Assembly: GCA_944326035.1 (NCBI GenBank)
Contig: CALVCS010000005.1
Location: 1 to 64,000 of the forward strand
Reading direction: 5' to 3'
Source: an uncultured Alistipes sp.
GTDB lineage: Bacteria; Bacteroidota; Bacteroidia; Bacteroidales; Rikenellaceae
DNA: 64,000 bases
Shown: piece by piece, positions 6,482-16,861 of the stretch
Layout: the number at the start of each line of letters is the position of its first letter
Numbering within the stretch: position 1 is the stretch's first letter
Made by a program: the position numbers and the translations under genes
The notes under the pieces: generated by a model
Told to the model about the DNA's origin: nothing
The model's input: only the letters and a program-made list of their open reading frames with translations
Database searches by the model: none

Positions 6482-8794
6482 ATGAAGATGCCTGCGAGCG
6501 TAGAACGATATGTCGATGTGATCTTGCCGTTGGATACCCCTCCGTTGACCTTTCTTTTGCCGGAACCTTGGGTCGACCGTGTGGAGGTGGGAAGTCGGGT
6601 GTTGGTCCCTTTAGGGGCCCGAAAATTTTATACGGGTATCGTATGGCGGGTGCATGACCGGAAACCGGCGGTGAAACGGCTGCGAGCTATTGCCGAAGTG
6701 ACCGACGCCACCCCGGTGGTGACGCCCGAACAGCTGCGTCTATGGATGTGGATGGCCGACTATTATTTGTGTTCGCCGGGGGTGGTGATGCGGGCGGCGT
6801 TGCCGGCCGCCCTGAAACCCGATGGCTTCTCGCGGGACGAGGCGTTGCAGGGCGATTATCGGGCTACGCAGATTGCCTATGTGCGCTTACACCCCCGGAT
6901 CGCGTCGGAGGCGGATTTGCAGGCTGCGCTCGATTCGCTCGGACGGGCCCGGGCCCGTCAACGGGCCGTGATGGACTATTTGTGTGCCGCTCGACCGGAA
7001 GGGGTGTCGGAAGATGCTCCCGGAGCGTTCGATCCCAAGGGGCTGGGGGCGGTGCCTCGGCGGCAGATTTCAGTATCGGGTCCGGTGCTCAAGGCGCTGG
7101 TCGAACGTGAAATTCTGGAGCTGTTTTGGCAGGAGCCGCCGCAGGAGAGCCTGACGACGGAATTTGCCCCTTTGCCGCAGTTGTCGGCGGCTCAAAGCCA
7201 GGCCTTGGAGGCCTTACAGAAAGGATTGGCCGAGAAATCGGTGGCGTTGTTGCAGGGGGTGACTGGCAGCGGAAAGACCGAAATTTATATCCATCTGATC
7301 GCCGAAGCCTTGCAACGGGGCGGCAATGTGCTCTATTTGCTGCCGGAGATTGCCTTGACGACCCAGTTGATCGAACGCATGCGGGCCTATTTCGGATCGG
7401 CGGTGGTGGTCTATCATTCGCGCTTGAGTGATCGTCGTCGGGCCGAAGTCTATCGTCGGTTGCTCGATGCGCCGGGAGGAGAGCTCATTATGGGGGTTCG
7501 TTCGTCGGTGCTGTTGCCGGTGCCGGCCCTGTCGCTGGTGGTGATCGACGAGGAGCATGAAAATAGTTTTAAACAGAGTGATAATGCCCCGCGTTATCAT
7601 GCCCGGGATACGGCCATTCTGTTGGCTTCGCTGTATGGTGCCCGAACGGTGTTGGGCAGTGCCACTCCGTCCCTGGAGTCCTATCTGAATGCCCGTAGCG
7701 GGAAATATGCCCATGTGATCCTGACCGAACGGTACAGTGGGGTATCGTTACCTCAGGTGGTGGTTTGCGATACGTTACGGGCGGCACGTCGGGGGGAAAA
7801 GCGTTCCCACTTTACGACGGCGCTGCTGGACCGGATCGACGAAGCGTTGAAACAGGGCGATCAGGTCATTCTGTTTCAGAATCGCCGAGGGTTTTCGCCC
7901 TATGTCGAGTGTGGCAACTGCGGCTGGACGGCCGGTTGTCCGCAATGTAACGTGACGCTCACGTACCATAAGGCCGAGGGGGTGTTGCGCTGTCATTATT
8001 GTGGGTTTCAGATGGCGGTTCCGGCGGTTTGTCCCTCTTGTTCGACGCCGGATCTGCGACCGATGGGGTTTGGAACCGAAAAGATCGAAGAGGAGTTGCA
8101 GGCGATTTTTCCCGAAGCGGTGGTCGATCGGCTGGATGCCGATGTGGCTCGTACGGCCCGGAGTTATGCCCGGATTTTGAGCGATTTCGAGCAGGGACGT
8201 ACCGATATTCTGGTAGGCACGCAGATGATCACCAAAGGGTTCGATTTCGGACGGGTCTCCTTGGTGGGGATCCTGAATGCCGATAATCTGTTGAACTATC
8301 CCGATTTTCGGGCGGGAGAGCGGGCCTTCCAACTGATGATGCAGGTCGGAGGACGGGCCGGTCGTCGCCAACGGCAGGGAACGGTGGTTATCCAGACCGC
8401 ACAGAGTACGCATCCGATTATCGAACAGGTGCGGCGCGGCGATTATGAGGCGATGGCGGCTTCGCAACTGGCCGAACGTCGGACTTTTCTCTATCCGCCC
8501 TATTGTCGGATGATTGCCTTGACGTTGAGACATCGGGATAAAGCGTTACTGTGGCGGGCGGCCGCGGTGTTCGGGGCTGAGTGTCGGACGGTGTTCGGGG
8601 CGCGGGTATTGGGGCCCGAGGCTCCGCCTGTGGATCGGGTACGAGGACAGTTTTTGGTTCGGTTTCTCCTGAAGATCGAGAAACAGCGCTCGTTTGCCCG
8701 GGCCAAAACCTTGTTGAAGGAGCAGATCGCGCAGTTGCGGGCCCAGGCGGAATTTCGCTACGTGGAGGTGATCCCGGATGTCGATCCGCAGTGA
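6482..8794 (+). CDS. priA: Primosomal protein N' (PriA replication-restart helicase)
   Basis: About 770 residues, a normal PriA length. An N-terminal DNA-binding domain (VDVILPLDTPPLTFLLPE) is followed by a superfamily 2 helicase with Walker A GVTGSGKTE near residue 259 and a DEEH box near 354. A zinc-binding insert lies at about 476-520 (CGNCGWTAGCPQC, CHYCG, CPSC). Motifs V-VI (GTQMITKGFDF, GGRAGR) follow. PriA recognises stalled forks, unwinds lagging-strand DNA and loads the primosome. Two in-frame ATGs (6482, 6488) fit the GGAG at 6474; I list the first. No clear terminator is seen downstream. Confidence 0.96.
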   Translation: MKMPASVERYVDVILPLDTPPLTFLLPEPWVDRVEVGSRVLVPLGARKFYTGIVWRVHDRKPAVKRLRAIAEVTDATPVVTPEQLRLWMWMADYYLCSPGVVMRAALPAALKPDGFSRDEALQGDYRATQIAYVRLHPRIASEADLQAALDSLGRARARQRAVMDYLCAARPEGVSEDAPGAFDPKGLGAVPRRQISVSGPVLKALVEREILELFWQEPPQESLTTEFAPLPQLSAAQSQALEALQKGLAEKSVALLQGVTGSGKTEIYIHLIAEALQRGGNVLYLLPEIALTTQLIERMRAYFGSAVVVYHSRLSDRRRAEVYRRLLDAPGGELIMGVRSSVLLPVPALSLVVIDEEHENSFKQSDNAPRYHARDTAILLASLYGARTVLGSATPSLESYLNARSGKYAHVILTERYSGVSLPQVVVCDTLRAARRGEKRSHFTTALLDRIDEALKQGDQVILFQNRRGFSPYVECGNCGWTAGCPQCNVTLTYHKAEGVLRCHYCGFQMAVPAVCPSCSTPDLRPMGFGTEKIEEELQAIFPEAVVDRLDADVARTARSYARILSDFEQGRTDILVGTQMITKGFDFGRVSLVGILNADNLLNYPDFRAGERAFQLMMQVGGRAGRRQRQGTVVIQTAQSTHPIIEQVRRGDYEAMAASQLAERRTFLYPPYCRMIALTLRHRDKALLWRAAAVFGAECRTVFGARVLGPEAPPVDRVRGQFLVRFLLKIEKQRSFARAKTLLKEQIAQLRAQAEFRYVEVIPDVDPQ

Positions 8795-9064
8795 GGAAGC
8801 GGGGCCGATCGACCCCTCAAAGTGTGCGGGAACGGTCGAAGAAGGGCTGGGTGACTTCCTGAGAAAGGGGGGCTTTCGGTGGAGGTCAAGCGATGAACCG
8901 GGTGATAAGATCAAGGGCCCTCAAGGAGGGGCAGGGAACGCCGCAGTCTGGGGCGAGGTGTTCTTTCGAGCGTGGGGGCTTTTGGTCGGGTACGAAGGGC
9001 TTTGGGTTGGGGGCAGAGGGCCCTCCGGTCGGGTCGGAAAATTTGGTAGATGAGCGAGAAATCT
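8795..9064 (+). other. G-rich spacer between priA and the glutaminase-like gene
   Basis: No recognised gene. Short frames here are compositional (rich in Gly and Arg) and look like no family. The only supported element is the promoter at its right end. Confidence 0.5.
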
Positions 9065-9072
9065 TATCTTTG
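9042..9072 (+). promoter_or_regulatory. Promoter with TTTG (-33) and TATCTTTG (-7)
   Basis: TTTG at 9042-9045 and TATCTTTG at 9065-9072 are separated by 19 bases, the expected Bacteroidetes spacing. The ATG of the lipoprotein gene follows 53 bases later. Confidence 0.82.
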
Positions 9073-9124
9073 TCCGGGCAAGATCGGCCCGGTCGATCTC
9101 TCTCCGTTAAACCTTTACTAACCT

Positions 9125-11632
9125 ATGATATTTATGAAAATGAAAAATCTACTGACCCTGGGATGGGTGGCCCTATGCCTGGGAGCTTGTTCGCGGCCTG
9201 CCGAGACCGTCAATACCTTGCGGGCACCGGCTTATCCGTTGTTTACGGTGGATCCGTATGGGAGTGTATGGTCGATGACCGATTCGCTCTACGGAGACCA
9301 TACCCGACACTGGACAACGGAGCCCAATCCATTGATCGGAGCCATTCGGGTAGACGGCGTTGTCTATCGGTTTATGGGTTCGGACGATCTGCGTCTCGAT
9401 CCGATTCCCGGTGTGGGCATGGCGTTGGAGAATCCCAATTGGCCGGCTCGTTACACTAAACAGACTCCGCGGCCGGGGTGGGAACAGCCCGGGTTCGATG
9501 ATCGGGACTGGTTGCCGGGGCAGGGGGCTTTGGGAACCAAACGCGAGACAGCCGTCGGGACGAATCTCAATTTCAGCGATACGGCGGTATGGGTACGTCG
9601 CCAAATCGAACTGCCCGAAGATCTCGCCGATCGGGATATTGTGTTGGAGTATTCGCACGACGATATTTTCTCCCTTTATATAAATGGCATCGAGGTGGCA
9701 TCCTCCCCGACCGATACCCGGGAAAAGAACGTCCGGCTGGTATTGCCTGCCGAAGTGAAGCAGACCCTCAAGCGAGGGAAAAACCTGATCGCCGCCGAAG
9801 TACGGAATACCGAAGAGTTTTATTTGATCGATTTTGGGTTGTATGATCAGGCGAGCCATCATACTTATCTGCCGCGCACGGCCCGTCAGACGAGTGTCGA
9901 TCTACAGCCGACCCGTACGCGTTACGCCTTCCAGTGCGGTCCGGTCGAACTGAAGGTCGATTTTGTCGCCCCCTTGTTATTGGACGACCTGGAGGTGATG
10001 GCCCGTCCGGTCAACTACATCTCCTATGACCTTGCATCGACGGATGGTCAGGCGCATGACATTCAACTCTATTTCGAGATGGGTCGTGAGTGGGGAATCA
10101 ACTATCCGTACGACGAATCGTGTGCCGCCACGTATGTGAAAGATGGTTACGCTTTCCTGAAACATGGCAGTACGGCCCAAAAGGTTCTGGGACGAAAAGG
10201 CGATAATGTGCGTCTTGACTGGGGCTATTTTTATCTGGCGGCACCGGCCGAAGGAACCACCCTGGGCGTCGGAACCCCCGGTGAGTTACGGACGGCGTTT
10301 GTCCAGCAGGGACGGATCGATTCATTGCCCACTCAGGCGGTCGATCGGGCGTCGGCCCTGGTGCGTTCGCTCGGATCGGTCGATCGGGCATCGGGTCGGG
10401 TGATGGTCGGATGCAACGATCTTTACTCGTTGCAATTCTTCGGCGAAAACCTGCGGGGATACTGGAACCGAAAGGGCGATCGTACGATCGAACAACTGTT
10501 TATCCAGGCGGATGCGGAATATCCTGCGCTGGCCGAACGCTGTCGGACATTCGATGCCCAGCTGATGGCCGATGCCCGTCGTTCGGGAGGGGTAGAGTAT
10601 GCGGAGTTGTGTGCCTTGGCCTATCGTCAGGCCATTGCCGCGCATAAATTGCTCGAAGCGCCGAATGGAGAGTTGCTGTTTATCTCCAAGGAGAACTTCA
10701 GCAACGGATGTGCTGCGACGGTCGATGTGAGTTATCCCTCGTCGCCGTTGTTCCTGTACTACAACCCGGACCTGGTCAAAGGGATGTTGAATCCTATTTT
10801 CTTCTATTGTGAGAGCGATCGCTGGTCCCATCCCTTTGCCTGCCACGATATCGGCACCTATCCGTTGGCCAACGGGCAGGTATACGGCGGAAATATGCCC
10901 GTGGAGGAGTCGGGAAACATGTTGCTGTTGATGGCGGCTATTACGGCACGGGAAGGGTCGCCGGACTATGCCCGCCAACATTGGGATATCCTGACCACGT
11001 GGGCCGATTATTTGGTCCAGGAAGGGCTCGATCCAGCGAATCAGTTGTGTACGGATGATTTCGGGGGTAGTTTCGCCCATAATGCCAATTTGTCGATCAA
11101 GGCGATTCTGGGGATTGCCGCTTATGGGTATCTAGCCGGAGAGCTGGGCGACTCGTCGCGAGCTGTGCAATATACCGCCGAGGCCCGACGCATGGCAACC
11201 GAATGGGAACGTATGGCCAATGACGGAGATCACTATCGGCTGACATTCGATCGCCCAGGCACGTGGAGTCAGAAATACAACCTGGTATGGGATCGGATCA
11301 TGGGTTGGGAAATTTTCCCGGACTCGGTGGCCCGCAAGGAGATTGCGTCGTATCTGCCTCGTCAGAACCGTTACGGCTTGCCGCTGGATTCTCGTCAAAG
11401 CTATACCAAGGCGGATTGGATCGCCTGGACCTCGGCGTTGAGTGCGGATGTGGCGACGCGGCAAGCGCTGCTTAAACCCATGTGGCTCTATATGAATGAA
11501 GCGGTTGATCGTCTGCCGATGACCGACTGGTATCGGACCGAACGGAATTTCCGGGTAGGAGCCATTGCCCGTTCGGTGGTCGGAGGTCTCTATATGCCGA
11601 TGTTGGCCGATCAATTGGCACCGAAGGAATAG
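9125..11632 (+). CDS. Glutaminase-A-like lipoprotein (DUF4964/DUF5127/DUF4965/DUF1793)
   Basis: An 835-residue lipoprotein with lipobox LGAC (Cys near residue 22). The start of the mature protein ([19 protein letters not shown]) is the DUF4964 signature. A galactose-binding-like beta-sandwich appears inserted at ~120-245 ([19 protein letters not shown]...NLIAAEVRN). The rest is an alpha/alpha-barrel-type region of the DUF5127/DUF4965/DUF1793 group ([73 protein letters not shown]). Relatives are annotated as glutaminase A, but many in Bacteroidetes lie in glycan loci and may be glycosidases, so the substrate is open. It is monocistronic with its own promoter and terminator. Confidence 0.85.
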   Translation: MIFMKMKNLLTLGWVALCLGACSRPAETVNTLRAPAYPLFTVDPYGSVWSMTDSLYGDHTRHWTTEPNPLIGAIRVDGVVYRFMGSDDLRLDPIPGVGMALENPNWPARYTKQTPRPGWEQPGFDDRDWLPGQGALGTKRETAVGTNLNFSDTAVWVRRQIELPEDLADRDIVLEYSHDDIFSLYINGIEVASSPTDTREKNVRLVLPAEVKQTLKRGKNLIAAEVRNTEEFYLIDFGLYDQASHHTYLPRTARQTSVDLQPTRTRYAFQCGPVELKVDFVAPLLLDDLEVMARPVNYISYDLASTDGQAHDIQLYFEMGREWGINYPYDESCAATYVKDGYAFLKHGSTAQKVLGRKGDNVRLDWGYFYLAAPAEGTTLGVGTPGELRTAFVQQGRIDSLPTQAVDRASALVRSLGSVDRASGRVMVGCNDLYSLQFFGENLRGYWNRKGDRTIEQLFIQADAEYPALAERCRTFDAQLMADARRSGGVEYAELCALAYRQAIAAHKLLEAPNGELLFISKENFSNGCAATVDVSYPSSPLFLYYNPDLVKGMLNPIFFYCESDRWSHPFACHDIGTYPLANGQVYGGNMPVEESGNMLLLMAAITAREGSPDYARQHWDILTTWADYLVQEGLDPANQLCTDDFGGSFAHNANLSIKAILGIAAYGYLAGELGDSSRAVQYTAEARRMATEWERMANDGDHYRLTFDRPGTWSQKYNLVWDRIMGWEIFPDSVARKEIASYLPRQNRYGLPLDSRQSYTKADWIAWTSALSADVATRQALLKPMWLYMNEAVDRLPMTDWYRTERNFRVGAIARSVVGGLYMPMLADQLAPKE

Positions 11633-11660
11633 CCCTCTCACCGGCAATCGACAAGGAAAA

Positions 11661-11697
11661 GTTCGGGACGAGCCACAGCTCGTCCCGAACTTGTTTT
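11661..11697 (+). terminator. Terminator after the glutaminase-like gene
   Basis: Perfect 13-bp stem (11661-11673 with 11678-11690), a four-base loop and TTGTTTT, 28 bases after the stop codon. Confidence 0.88.
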
Positions 11698-11964
11698 ATG
11701 AACGGAGAACCGGCCGTTGGGTTTCTCCGTAAAGGGGTTATGCGTTCGGCAGAGGGAGTCTCCTTTCTGCACGGCGGCTTGATGGCGGCTGTATGCAGCG
11801 CTCCGGGCATCGTGGAGGCTATCCCGGGGTGTGGTATGGCTGTCCCGGTGTGTCGAAGGGTAGCTTTTCGGGCTAAAGGAGTATATTTTAGGGAAAAAAT
11901 GGTAACTTTGCTCCATTATAGATTCGTATTCAAAGATCAACCCCAATTCCATATCTGCCTATTC
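11698..11964 (+). other. Spacer before metG, open in the metG frame but not coding
   Basis: The metG frame stays open for 89 codons upstream of the true ATG, but the translation resembles nothing in MetG and a TAACTTTG promoter box lies inside it at 11903-11910. The stretch 11820-11858 holds two similar 19-20-base units (ctatcccggggtgtgg, ctgtcccggtgtgtcg). Otherwise nothing is seen. Confidence 0.6.
11903..11910 (+). promoter_or_regulatory. -7 promoter box (TAACTTTG) for metG
   Basis: Matches TAnnTTTG, 54 bases before the metG ATG. Confidence 0.7.
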
Positions 11965-13998
11965 ATGAAACAATACAAACGTTATCTGGTTACTTCGGCC
12001 CTGCCTTATGCCAACGGGCCCGTTCATATCGGCCATCTGGCCGGGGTGTATATCCCTTCTGACATCTATACCCGTTACTTGCGTCTGCGGGGTGCCGATG
12101 TGATTTCGGTGTGCGGTTCGGACGAACACGGGGTGCCGATCACCATCAAGGCCCGTCAGGAAGGGGTCTCGCCGCAGGATATTGTCGACAAATACCATAA
12201 TATTATTAAAGAGGCCTTTAAAGGATTGGGCATGTCGTTCGACATCTATTCGCGGACCAGCTCTCCGATCCATGCCAAAACGGCTTCGGATTTCTTCCGC
12301 ACGCTGTACGACAAGGGCGAGTTCATCGAACAGACCACGCAACAATATTATGACGAAGAGGCCGGACAGTTCTTGGCTGACCGTTACATCGTGGGAACGT
12401 GTCCCCACTGCGGGAACGAACGGGCCTATGGCGACCAGTGCGAACAGTGCGGTACGTCGCTCAATGCGACCGATCTGATCAACCCGCACAGTGCGATTAC
12501 GGGGTCGACGCCGGTGCTGCGTGAAACCAAACACTGGTTCTTGCCGTTGGATAAGTATGAACCGTTCCTGCGAAAATGGATCTTGGAAGATCACAAGGAG
12601 TGGAAACCCAATGTGTACGGGCAGTGCAAAAGTTGGTTGGATATGGGGTTGCAACCCCGTGCCGTGAGTCGGGACCTGGATTGGGGAATTCCGGTGCCGG
12701 TGGAAGGGGCCGAAGGCAAGGTGTTGTACGTGTGGTTTGACGCCCCGATCGGTTATATTTCCGCGACCAAGGAGCTGACGCCCGATTGGGAAAAGTATTG
12801 GAAGGACGAAGATACGAAGATGGTGCATTTTATCGGGAAAGATAATATCGTGTTCCACTGCATTGTGTTTCCGTCGATGCTGCGGGCACACGGCGGGTAT
12901 ATTTTGCCCGATAACGTACCGGCCAATGAATTCCTGAACCTCGAAGGGGATAAGATTTCGACATCGCGCAACTGGGCGGTGTGGTTGCATGAATATCTGC
13001 AGGATTTTCCCGGCAAGGAAGATGTGTTGCGGTATGTGCTGTGCGCCAATGCCCCCGAAACCAAGGATAATGATTTTACGTGGAAAGATTTCCAGGCCCG
13101 CAACAACAATGAATTGGTGGCTGTGCTGGGGAACTTTGTCAATCGGGCGCTGGTGCTGACCGGGAAGTATTTCGATGGGGTGGTGCCGGCCCGGGGCGAG
13201 TTGACCGATTACGATCGGGCGACGTTGGCCGAGCTGCCGGCCCTGAAAAAGTCGTTGGAAGAGAATATCGAGAACTATCACTTCCGCGAAGCCTTGAAGG
13301 ATGCCATGAGTTTTGCCCGACTGGGCAATAAATACCTGGCCGACACCGAACCCTGGAAGGTGATCAAGACCGATCCCGAACGGGTGAAGACCATTCTGAA
13401 CGTCGCGTTGCAGTTGGTGGCCAATGTGTCGATCGCGATCGAGCCGTTCATGCCTTTTACGGCCGACAAAATGTTGAAGATGTTGGCTATAGAGTCGTTC
13501 TCGTGGGACCGTTTGGCTCAGGACGATCTGTTGCCGGCGGGACATCGTTTGGGAACGCCCTCGTTGTTGTTCGAAAAGATCGAAGACAGCGTGATCGAGG
13601 CTCAATTGGCCAAATTGGCGGCGACCAAACAGGCCAATCTGGCTCGGGAAGCCAAAGCCGCTCCCCAGAAGGAGGCTGTGTCGTTCGACGACTTCGGGAA
13701 GATGGATATTCGGGTGTCGACGATTCTGGCGGCCGAAAAGATCGCCAAAACCAAAAAGTTGCTCAAACTGACCATCGATACGGGAGTCGATCATCGAACC
13801 ATCGTATCGGGGATTGCGGAATATTTTACGCCCGAAGAGCTGGTGGGCCGACAGGTGCTGGTATTGGTAAACCTGCAGCCGCGTGAACTCAAAGGCGTGC
13901 TGTCGCAGGGAATGATCCTGATGGCCGAGGATGCCGACGGGAAATTGGTGTTGCTGTCGCCCGCCTCGAACGTGAAGGCCGGCTCCCAGGTGGGCTAA
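11965..13998 (+). CDS. metG: Methionine--tRNA ligase
   Basis: 677 residues. The class I signature HIGH is at residues 21-24 ([12 protein letters not shown]), a zinc knuckle CPHC...CEQCG lies near 146-162, and the KMSKS loop reads DKISTS near 330. An anticodon-binding helical domain follows, then a C-terminal EMAP-II/Trbp111-like tRNA-binding domain ([17 protein letters not shown]... to the end, ~575-677), which usually helps dimerisation. The enzyme charges initiator and elongator tRNA-Met. The start at [18 protein letters not shown] is fixed by family similarity and by the promoter box upstream. It stands alone, with ilvE following after about 126 bases. Confidence 0.97.
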   Translation: MKQYKRYLVTSALPYANGPVHIGHLAGVYIPSDIYTRYLRLRGADVISVCGSDEHGVPITIKARQEGVSPQDIVDKYHNIIKEAFKGLGMSFDIYSRTSSPIHAKTASDFFRTLYDKGEFIEQTTQQYYDEEAGQFLADRYIVGTCPHCGNERAYGDQCEQCGTSLNATDLINPHSAITGSTPVLRETKHWFLPLDKYEPFLRKWILEDHKEWKPNVYGQCKSWLDMGLQPRAVSRDLDWGIPVPVEGAEGKVLYVWFDAPIGYISATKELTPDWEKYWKDEDTKMVHFIGKDNIVFHCIVFPSMLRAHGGYILPDNVPANEFLNLEGDKISTSRNWAVWLHEYLQDFPGKEDVLRYVLCANAPETKDNDFTWKDFQARNNNELVAVLGNFVNRALVLTGKYFDGVVPARGELTDYDRATLAELPALKKSLEENIENYHFREALKDAMSFARLGNKYLADTEPWKVIKTDPERVKTILNVALQLVANVSIAIEPFMPFTADKMLKMLAIESFSWDRLAQDDLLPAGHRLGTPSLLFEKIEDSVIEAQLAKLAATKQANLAREAKAAPQKEAVSFDDFGKMDIRVSTILAAEKIAKTKKLLKLTIDTGVDHRTIVSGIAEYFTPEELVGRQVLVLVNLQPRELKGVLSQGMILMAEDADGKLVLLSPASNVKAGSQVG

Positions 13999-14124
13999 GG
14001 CGACGTGGGTCGGTTGGAGGGCGTGGAACCCTCCGTTGCATTCGGTCTGGGTGTGCTGCGGAAGATACGGCCTGCGAGACTAAATATGAACGTATTGATT
14101 ATGTATATTTAAATTTGAGAGAAC

Positions 14125-15135
14125 ATGGAACTGGATTGGAAAAACCTCGGTTTCGGGTATATGAAAACCGATTATAACATACGCAGTTACTTTCGTGACG
14201 GCGCTTGGACGACCCCTGTTTTGACCTCGGATGAGATGGTGAATCTGCACATGGCCGCTACGGCTCTGCACTATGGACAGGATGCTTTCGAAGGATTGAA
14301 GGCGTTTCGTGGGGCTGACGGGAAGGTGCGTATCTTCCGTCCTGAAGAGAATGCGAAACGGTTGCGCAGCTCGGCTTCGTATCTGCGGATGGCCGAACCG
14401 CCGGTCGAACTCTTCTTGGAAATGGTTCGCGAAGTGGTCAAGGCCAATGAACGTTACATCCCACCTTATGGAACGGGCGCATCGCTCTATATCCGACCGG
14501 TTTTGTTCGGGTCGGGGCCTCAGGTTGGGGTGAAACCCGCCGACGAATACCTGCTGATTATCTTTGTGACGCCGGTAGGTCCGTACTACAAAGAAGGCTT
14601 CAACCCCATCAAGGTGATTATCGACCGCGATCATGACCGGGCTGCTCCGCTGGGAACGGGTCACATCAAGGCCGGTGGAAACTATGGGGCCAGTCTGATC
14701 TCGTCGGAAGAGGCGCATAAGAAAGGCTACCCCAGTGTGCTGTATCTGGACGCCCGCGAAAAGAAATACATCGATGAAAGCGGGGCTGCAAATTTCTTCG
14801 CCATCCGGGACGGGAAATACATCACCCCGAAATCGCATTCGATTCTGCCCTCCATTACGAACCTGAGTCTGATGACGTTGGCCAAGGAGTTGGGGCTGGA
14901 AGTCGAAACCCGTCCGGTGGAAGCGTCCGAATTGGGCACCTTCGAAGAGGCCGGAGCCTGCGGAACGGCCGCGGTGATCTCTCCGATCGGAAGTGTGTTC
15001 GATCCGGAAACGAACCATACGTATGTCTATAACAACGGCGAATCGGGGCCGTGGTGCCAGAAATTGTATCATAAATTGCGGGCCATCCAGTATGGGGAAG
15101 AGCCCGACAAATATGGCTGGAACCTGATTTTGTAA
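14125..15135 (+). CDS. ilvE: Branched-chain amino acid aminotransferase
   Basis: A 336-residue fold-type IV PLP enzyme. It shows the class IV features HYGQDAFEGLKAFRG, the PLP-lysine region GHIKAGGNYGASL (Lys near residue 182), and YLDAREKKYIDESGAANFF and EEAGACGTAAVISPI near the end. Length and motifs fit the BCAT2/ilvE type that moves amino groups between glutamate and the branched-chain keto acids. A TAAATTTG box ends only eight bases before the ATG, so the leader would be almost absent if that box is used. A terminator follows at 15158. Confidence 0.95.
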   Translation: MELDWKNLGFGYMKTDYNIRSYFRDGAWTTPVLTSDEMVNLHMAATALHYGQDAFEGLKAFRGADGKVRIFRPEENAKRLRSSASYLRMAEPPVELFLEMVREVVKANERYIPPYGTGASLYIRPVLFGSGPQVGVKPADEYLLIIFVTPVGPYYKEGFNPIKVIIDRDHDRAAPLGTGHIKAGGNYGASLISSEEAHKKGYPSVLYLDAREKKYIDESGAANFFAIRDGKYITPKSHSILPSITNLSLMTLAKELGLEVETRPVEASELGTFEEAGACGTAAVISPIGSVFDPETNHTYVYNNGESGPWCQKLYHKLRAIQYGEEPDKYGWNLIL

Positions 15136-15157
15136 AAAAAGGGGCTGGTGTTGAAAG

Positions 15158-15193
15158 AATACGCCTCTCGGATCTCCCGAGGGGCGTATTTTG
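15158..15193 (+). terminator. Terminator after ilvE
   Basis: 14-bp stem (15158-15171 with 15177-15190, one G-U pair) and a short T-rich tail, 22 bases after the stop. Confidence 0.82.
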
Positions 15194-15295
15194 TCCCGGC
15201 AGGAAGGAGGGAAACGGCCGTGGGAAAGGGTCGTGTGCCGACCCGACGGGGAGAGAAAGGAAATTTTTTGTATTTTTACTCAAATTTGTTGGCTT

Positions 15296-16129
15296 ATGAC
15301 ACAGAAACCGACCGTGGCGCTGATCTACGATTTTGACGGCACCCTCTCTCCGGGCAACATGCAGGAGTATGACTTTATTCCGGCGGTGGGGAAAAGCAAC
15401 CGCGACTTTTGGGAAGAGAGCAACGATACCGCCCGGGAACAGGACGGCGATCCCATTTTGGCCTATATGTATCGTATGTTGCACGAGGCCAAGAGTTCGG
15501 GGAAGTCGTTGCGGCGGGAGTCGTTCAAACAGTCGGGGCAACATATCGCCCTGTATGAAGGGGTGCGCGAATGGTTCGGCCGCATTAATGCGTATGGGGC
15601 GGAACGGGGATTGCAGCTGCAGCACTATATCAATTCGTCGGGGTTGAGGGAGATGATCGAGGGGACGGAGATTGCCCACGAATTTCGGAAAATCTATGCC
15701 TGTTCGTTTCTGTACGACGTGGACGGAGTGGCCTATTGGCCGGCCGTAGCGGTCAACTATACGAACAAGACCCAGTTTATTTTTAAAATTAATAAGGGGA
15801 TCGAGTCGGTGTATGACAGCCAGCGGATCAACGAATTCATTCCGGAAGAGGAGCGGCCCGTACCGTTTGCCCGGATGATCTATTTCGGGGACGGGACGAC
15901 CGATATTCCCTGCATGAAGCTGGTCAAACAGCAGGGCGGACACTCCATCGCGGTGTATAATCCGGTGTCGGATAAGAATCGGCGCACCAGTGAACGACTG
16001 ATCCGGGACAACCGGGTAAGTTACGCTTGTGCGGCGGATTACCGGGAGGGAACCGAACTCGATACGCTGGTTAAGACGATCATCGACAAGATCGCCATCG
16101 ATTATCGATTAAGTAAATTTTATCGCTGA
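15296..16129 (+). CDS. HAD-superfamily phosphatase
   Basis: A 277-residue cytoplasmic hydrolase of the haloacid dehalogenase superfamily. Motif I is IYDFDGTLSPGN near residues 11-22 (nucleophile Asp and acid Asp), and motif IV is YFGDGTTDIPCMKL near 200. The middle cap region (~25-130) is helical. The family resembles phosphoserine-phosphatase-type enzymes, but the substrate is unknown. The start at MTQKPTVALIYDF is chosen because motif I normally lies near the N-terminus; the frame is open 35 codons further upstream into the ilvE terminator. The stop overlaps the ATG of rdgB by one base (TGATG), so the two are translated from one message. Confidence 0.88.
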   Translation: MTQKPTVALIYDFDGTLSPGNMQEYDFIPAVGKSNRDFWEESNDTAREQDGDPILAYMYRMLHEAKSSGKSLRRESFKQSGQHIALYEGVREWFGRINAYGAERGLQLQHYINSSGLREMIEGTEIAHEFRKIYACSFLYDVDGVAYWPAVAVNYTNKTQFIFKINKGIESVYDSQRINEFIPEEERPVPFARMIYFGDGTTDIPCMKLVKQQGGHSIAVYNPVSDKNRRTSERLIRDNRVSYACAADYREGTELDTLVKTIIDKIAIDYRLSKFYR

Positions 16130-16713
16130 TGAAACTGATTTTTGCGACCCATAATCGCCACAAACTGGAGGAAGTGCAGGCCGTATTGGGCCCGGGATTT
16201 GAGTTGGTGACGCCCGATGAAGCGGGGGTTCACGAAGAGATTCCCGAAGAACAACCGACCTTGGAGGGCAATGCCTTTCAGAAGGCGGATTTTCTGTATG
16301 AACGGACCGGACAGGACTGTTTCGCGGACGATACGGGGCTGGAAGTGGAGGCCCTGGGAGGAGCTCCGGGGGTCTATTCGGCGCGCTATGCCGGGGAGCA
16401 TGTCTCTTATGAGGAGAATAACTGTTTGTTGTTGAAAAACCTGGAGGGGGAGACCGATCGTCGGGCCCGATTCCGGACGGTGATCGCCCTGATTCTGGGG
16501 GGTGAACGCCATCAGTTCGAAGGGGTGGTCGAAGGTCGCATTGCGACGGAACCCCGGGGAGATCGGGGCTTTGGATACGATCCGTTGTTTATTCCCGACG
16601 GCTATGAAACCAGTTTTGCGCAGATGAGCGCCGAAGCGAAGAATGCCATCAGCCATCGCGGACGGGCCGTGGAAAAATTGGCGGCTTTTCTGAAAGAGAG
16701 ACAGAACGGCTGA
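16129..16713 (+). CDS. rdgB: RdgB/HAM1 non-canonical purine NTP pyrophosphatase
   Basis: A 194-residue enzyme that hydrolyses dITP, ITP and XTP to monophosphates and so keeps deaminated purines out of DNA. Visible family motifs are the N-terminal IFATHNRHKLEEVQAVL, the catalytic FADDTGLEVEALGGAPGVYS followed by ARYAG, and GDRGFGYDPLFIPDGYETSFAQM. Length is typical. Its ATG overlaps the HAD gene stop by one base. The recO gene follows after 148 bases with no clear terminator between. Confidence 0.95.
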   Translation: MKLIFATHNRHKLEEVQAVLGPGFELVTPDEAGVHEEIPEEQPTLEGNAFQKADFLYERTGQDCFADDTGLEVEALGGAPGVYSARYAGEHVSYEENNCLLLKNLEGETDRRARFRTVIALILGGERHQFEGVVEGRIATEPRGDRGFGYDPLFIPDGYETSFAQMSAEAKNAISHRGRAVEKLAAFLKERQNG

Positions 16714-16861
16714 TGGATCTGGGGGTACGCCCCGGAGGGAGTAGGTCGGTTTGCTCGGTTTCTGGAGGCGATCGCTTCCGGACGGAGGGTAGACCGACGG
16801 CAAGCCTTTCTCGTCAGTGGAATTGGACCCGGGGAGAACCGAGGGGAAGAGGATAGCAATC

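Noticed and set aside
8778..9459. Two overlapping frames after priA
   Set aside because: Gly/Arg-rich, cross the promoter of the next gene and resemble no family.
11698..11964. N-terminal extension of MetG by 89 codons
   Set aside because: A promoter box lies inside it and the residues do not match MetG; HIGH would be displaced far from the N-terminus.
11959..13794. 611-codon minus-strand frame opposite metG
   Set aside because: Antisense shadow of metG, with no recognisable protein features.
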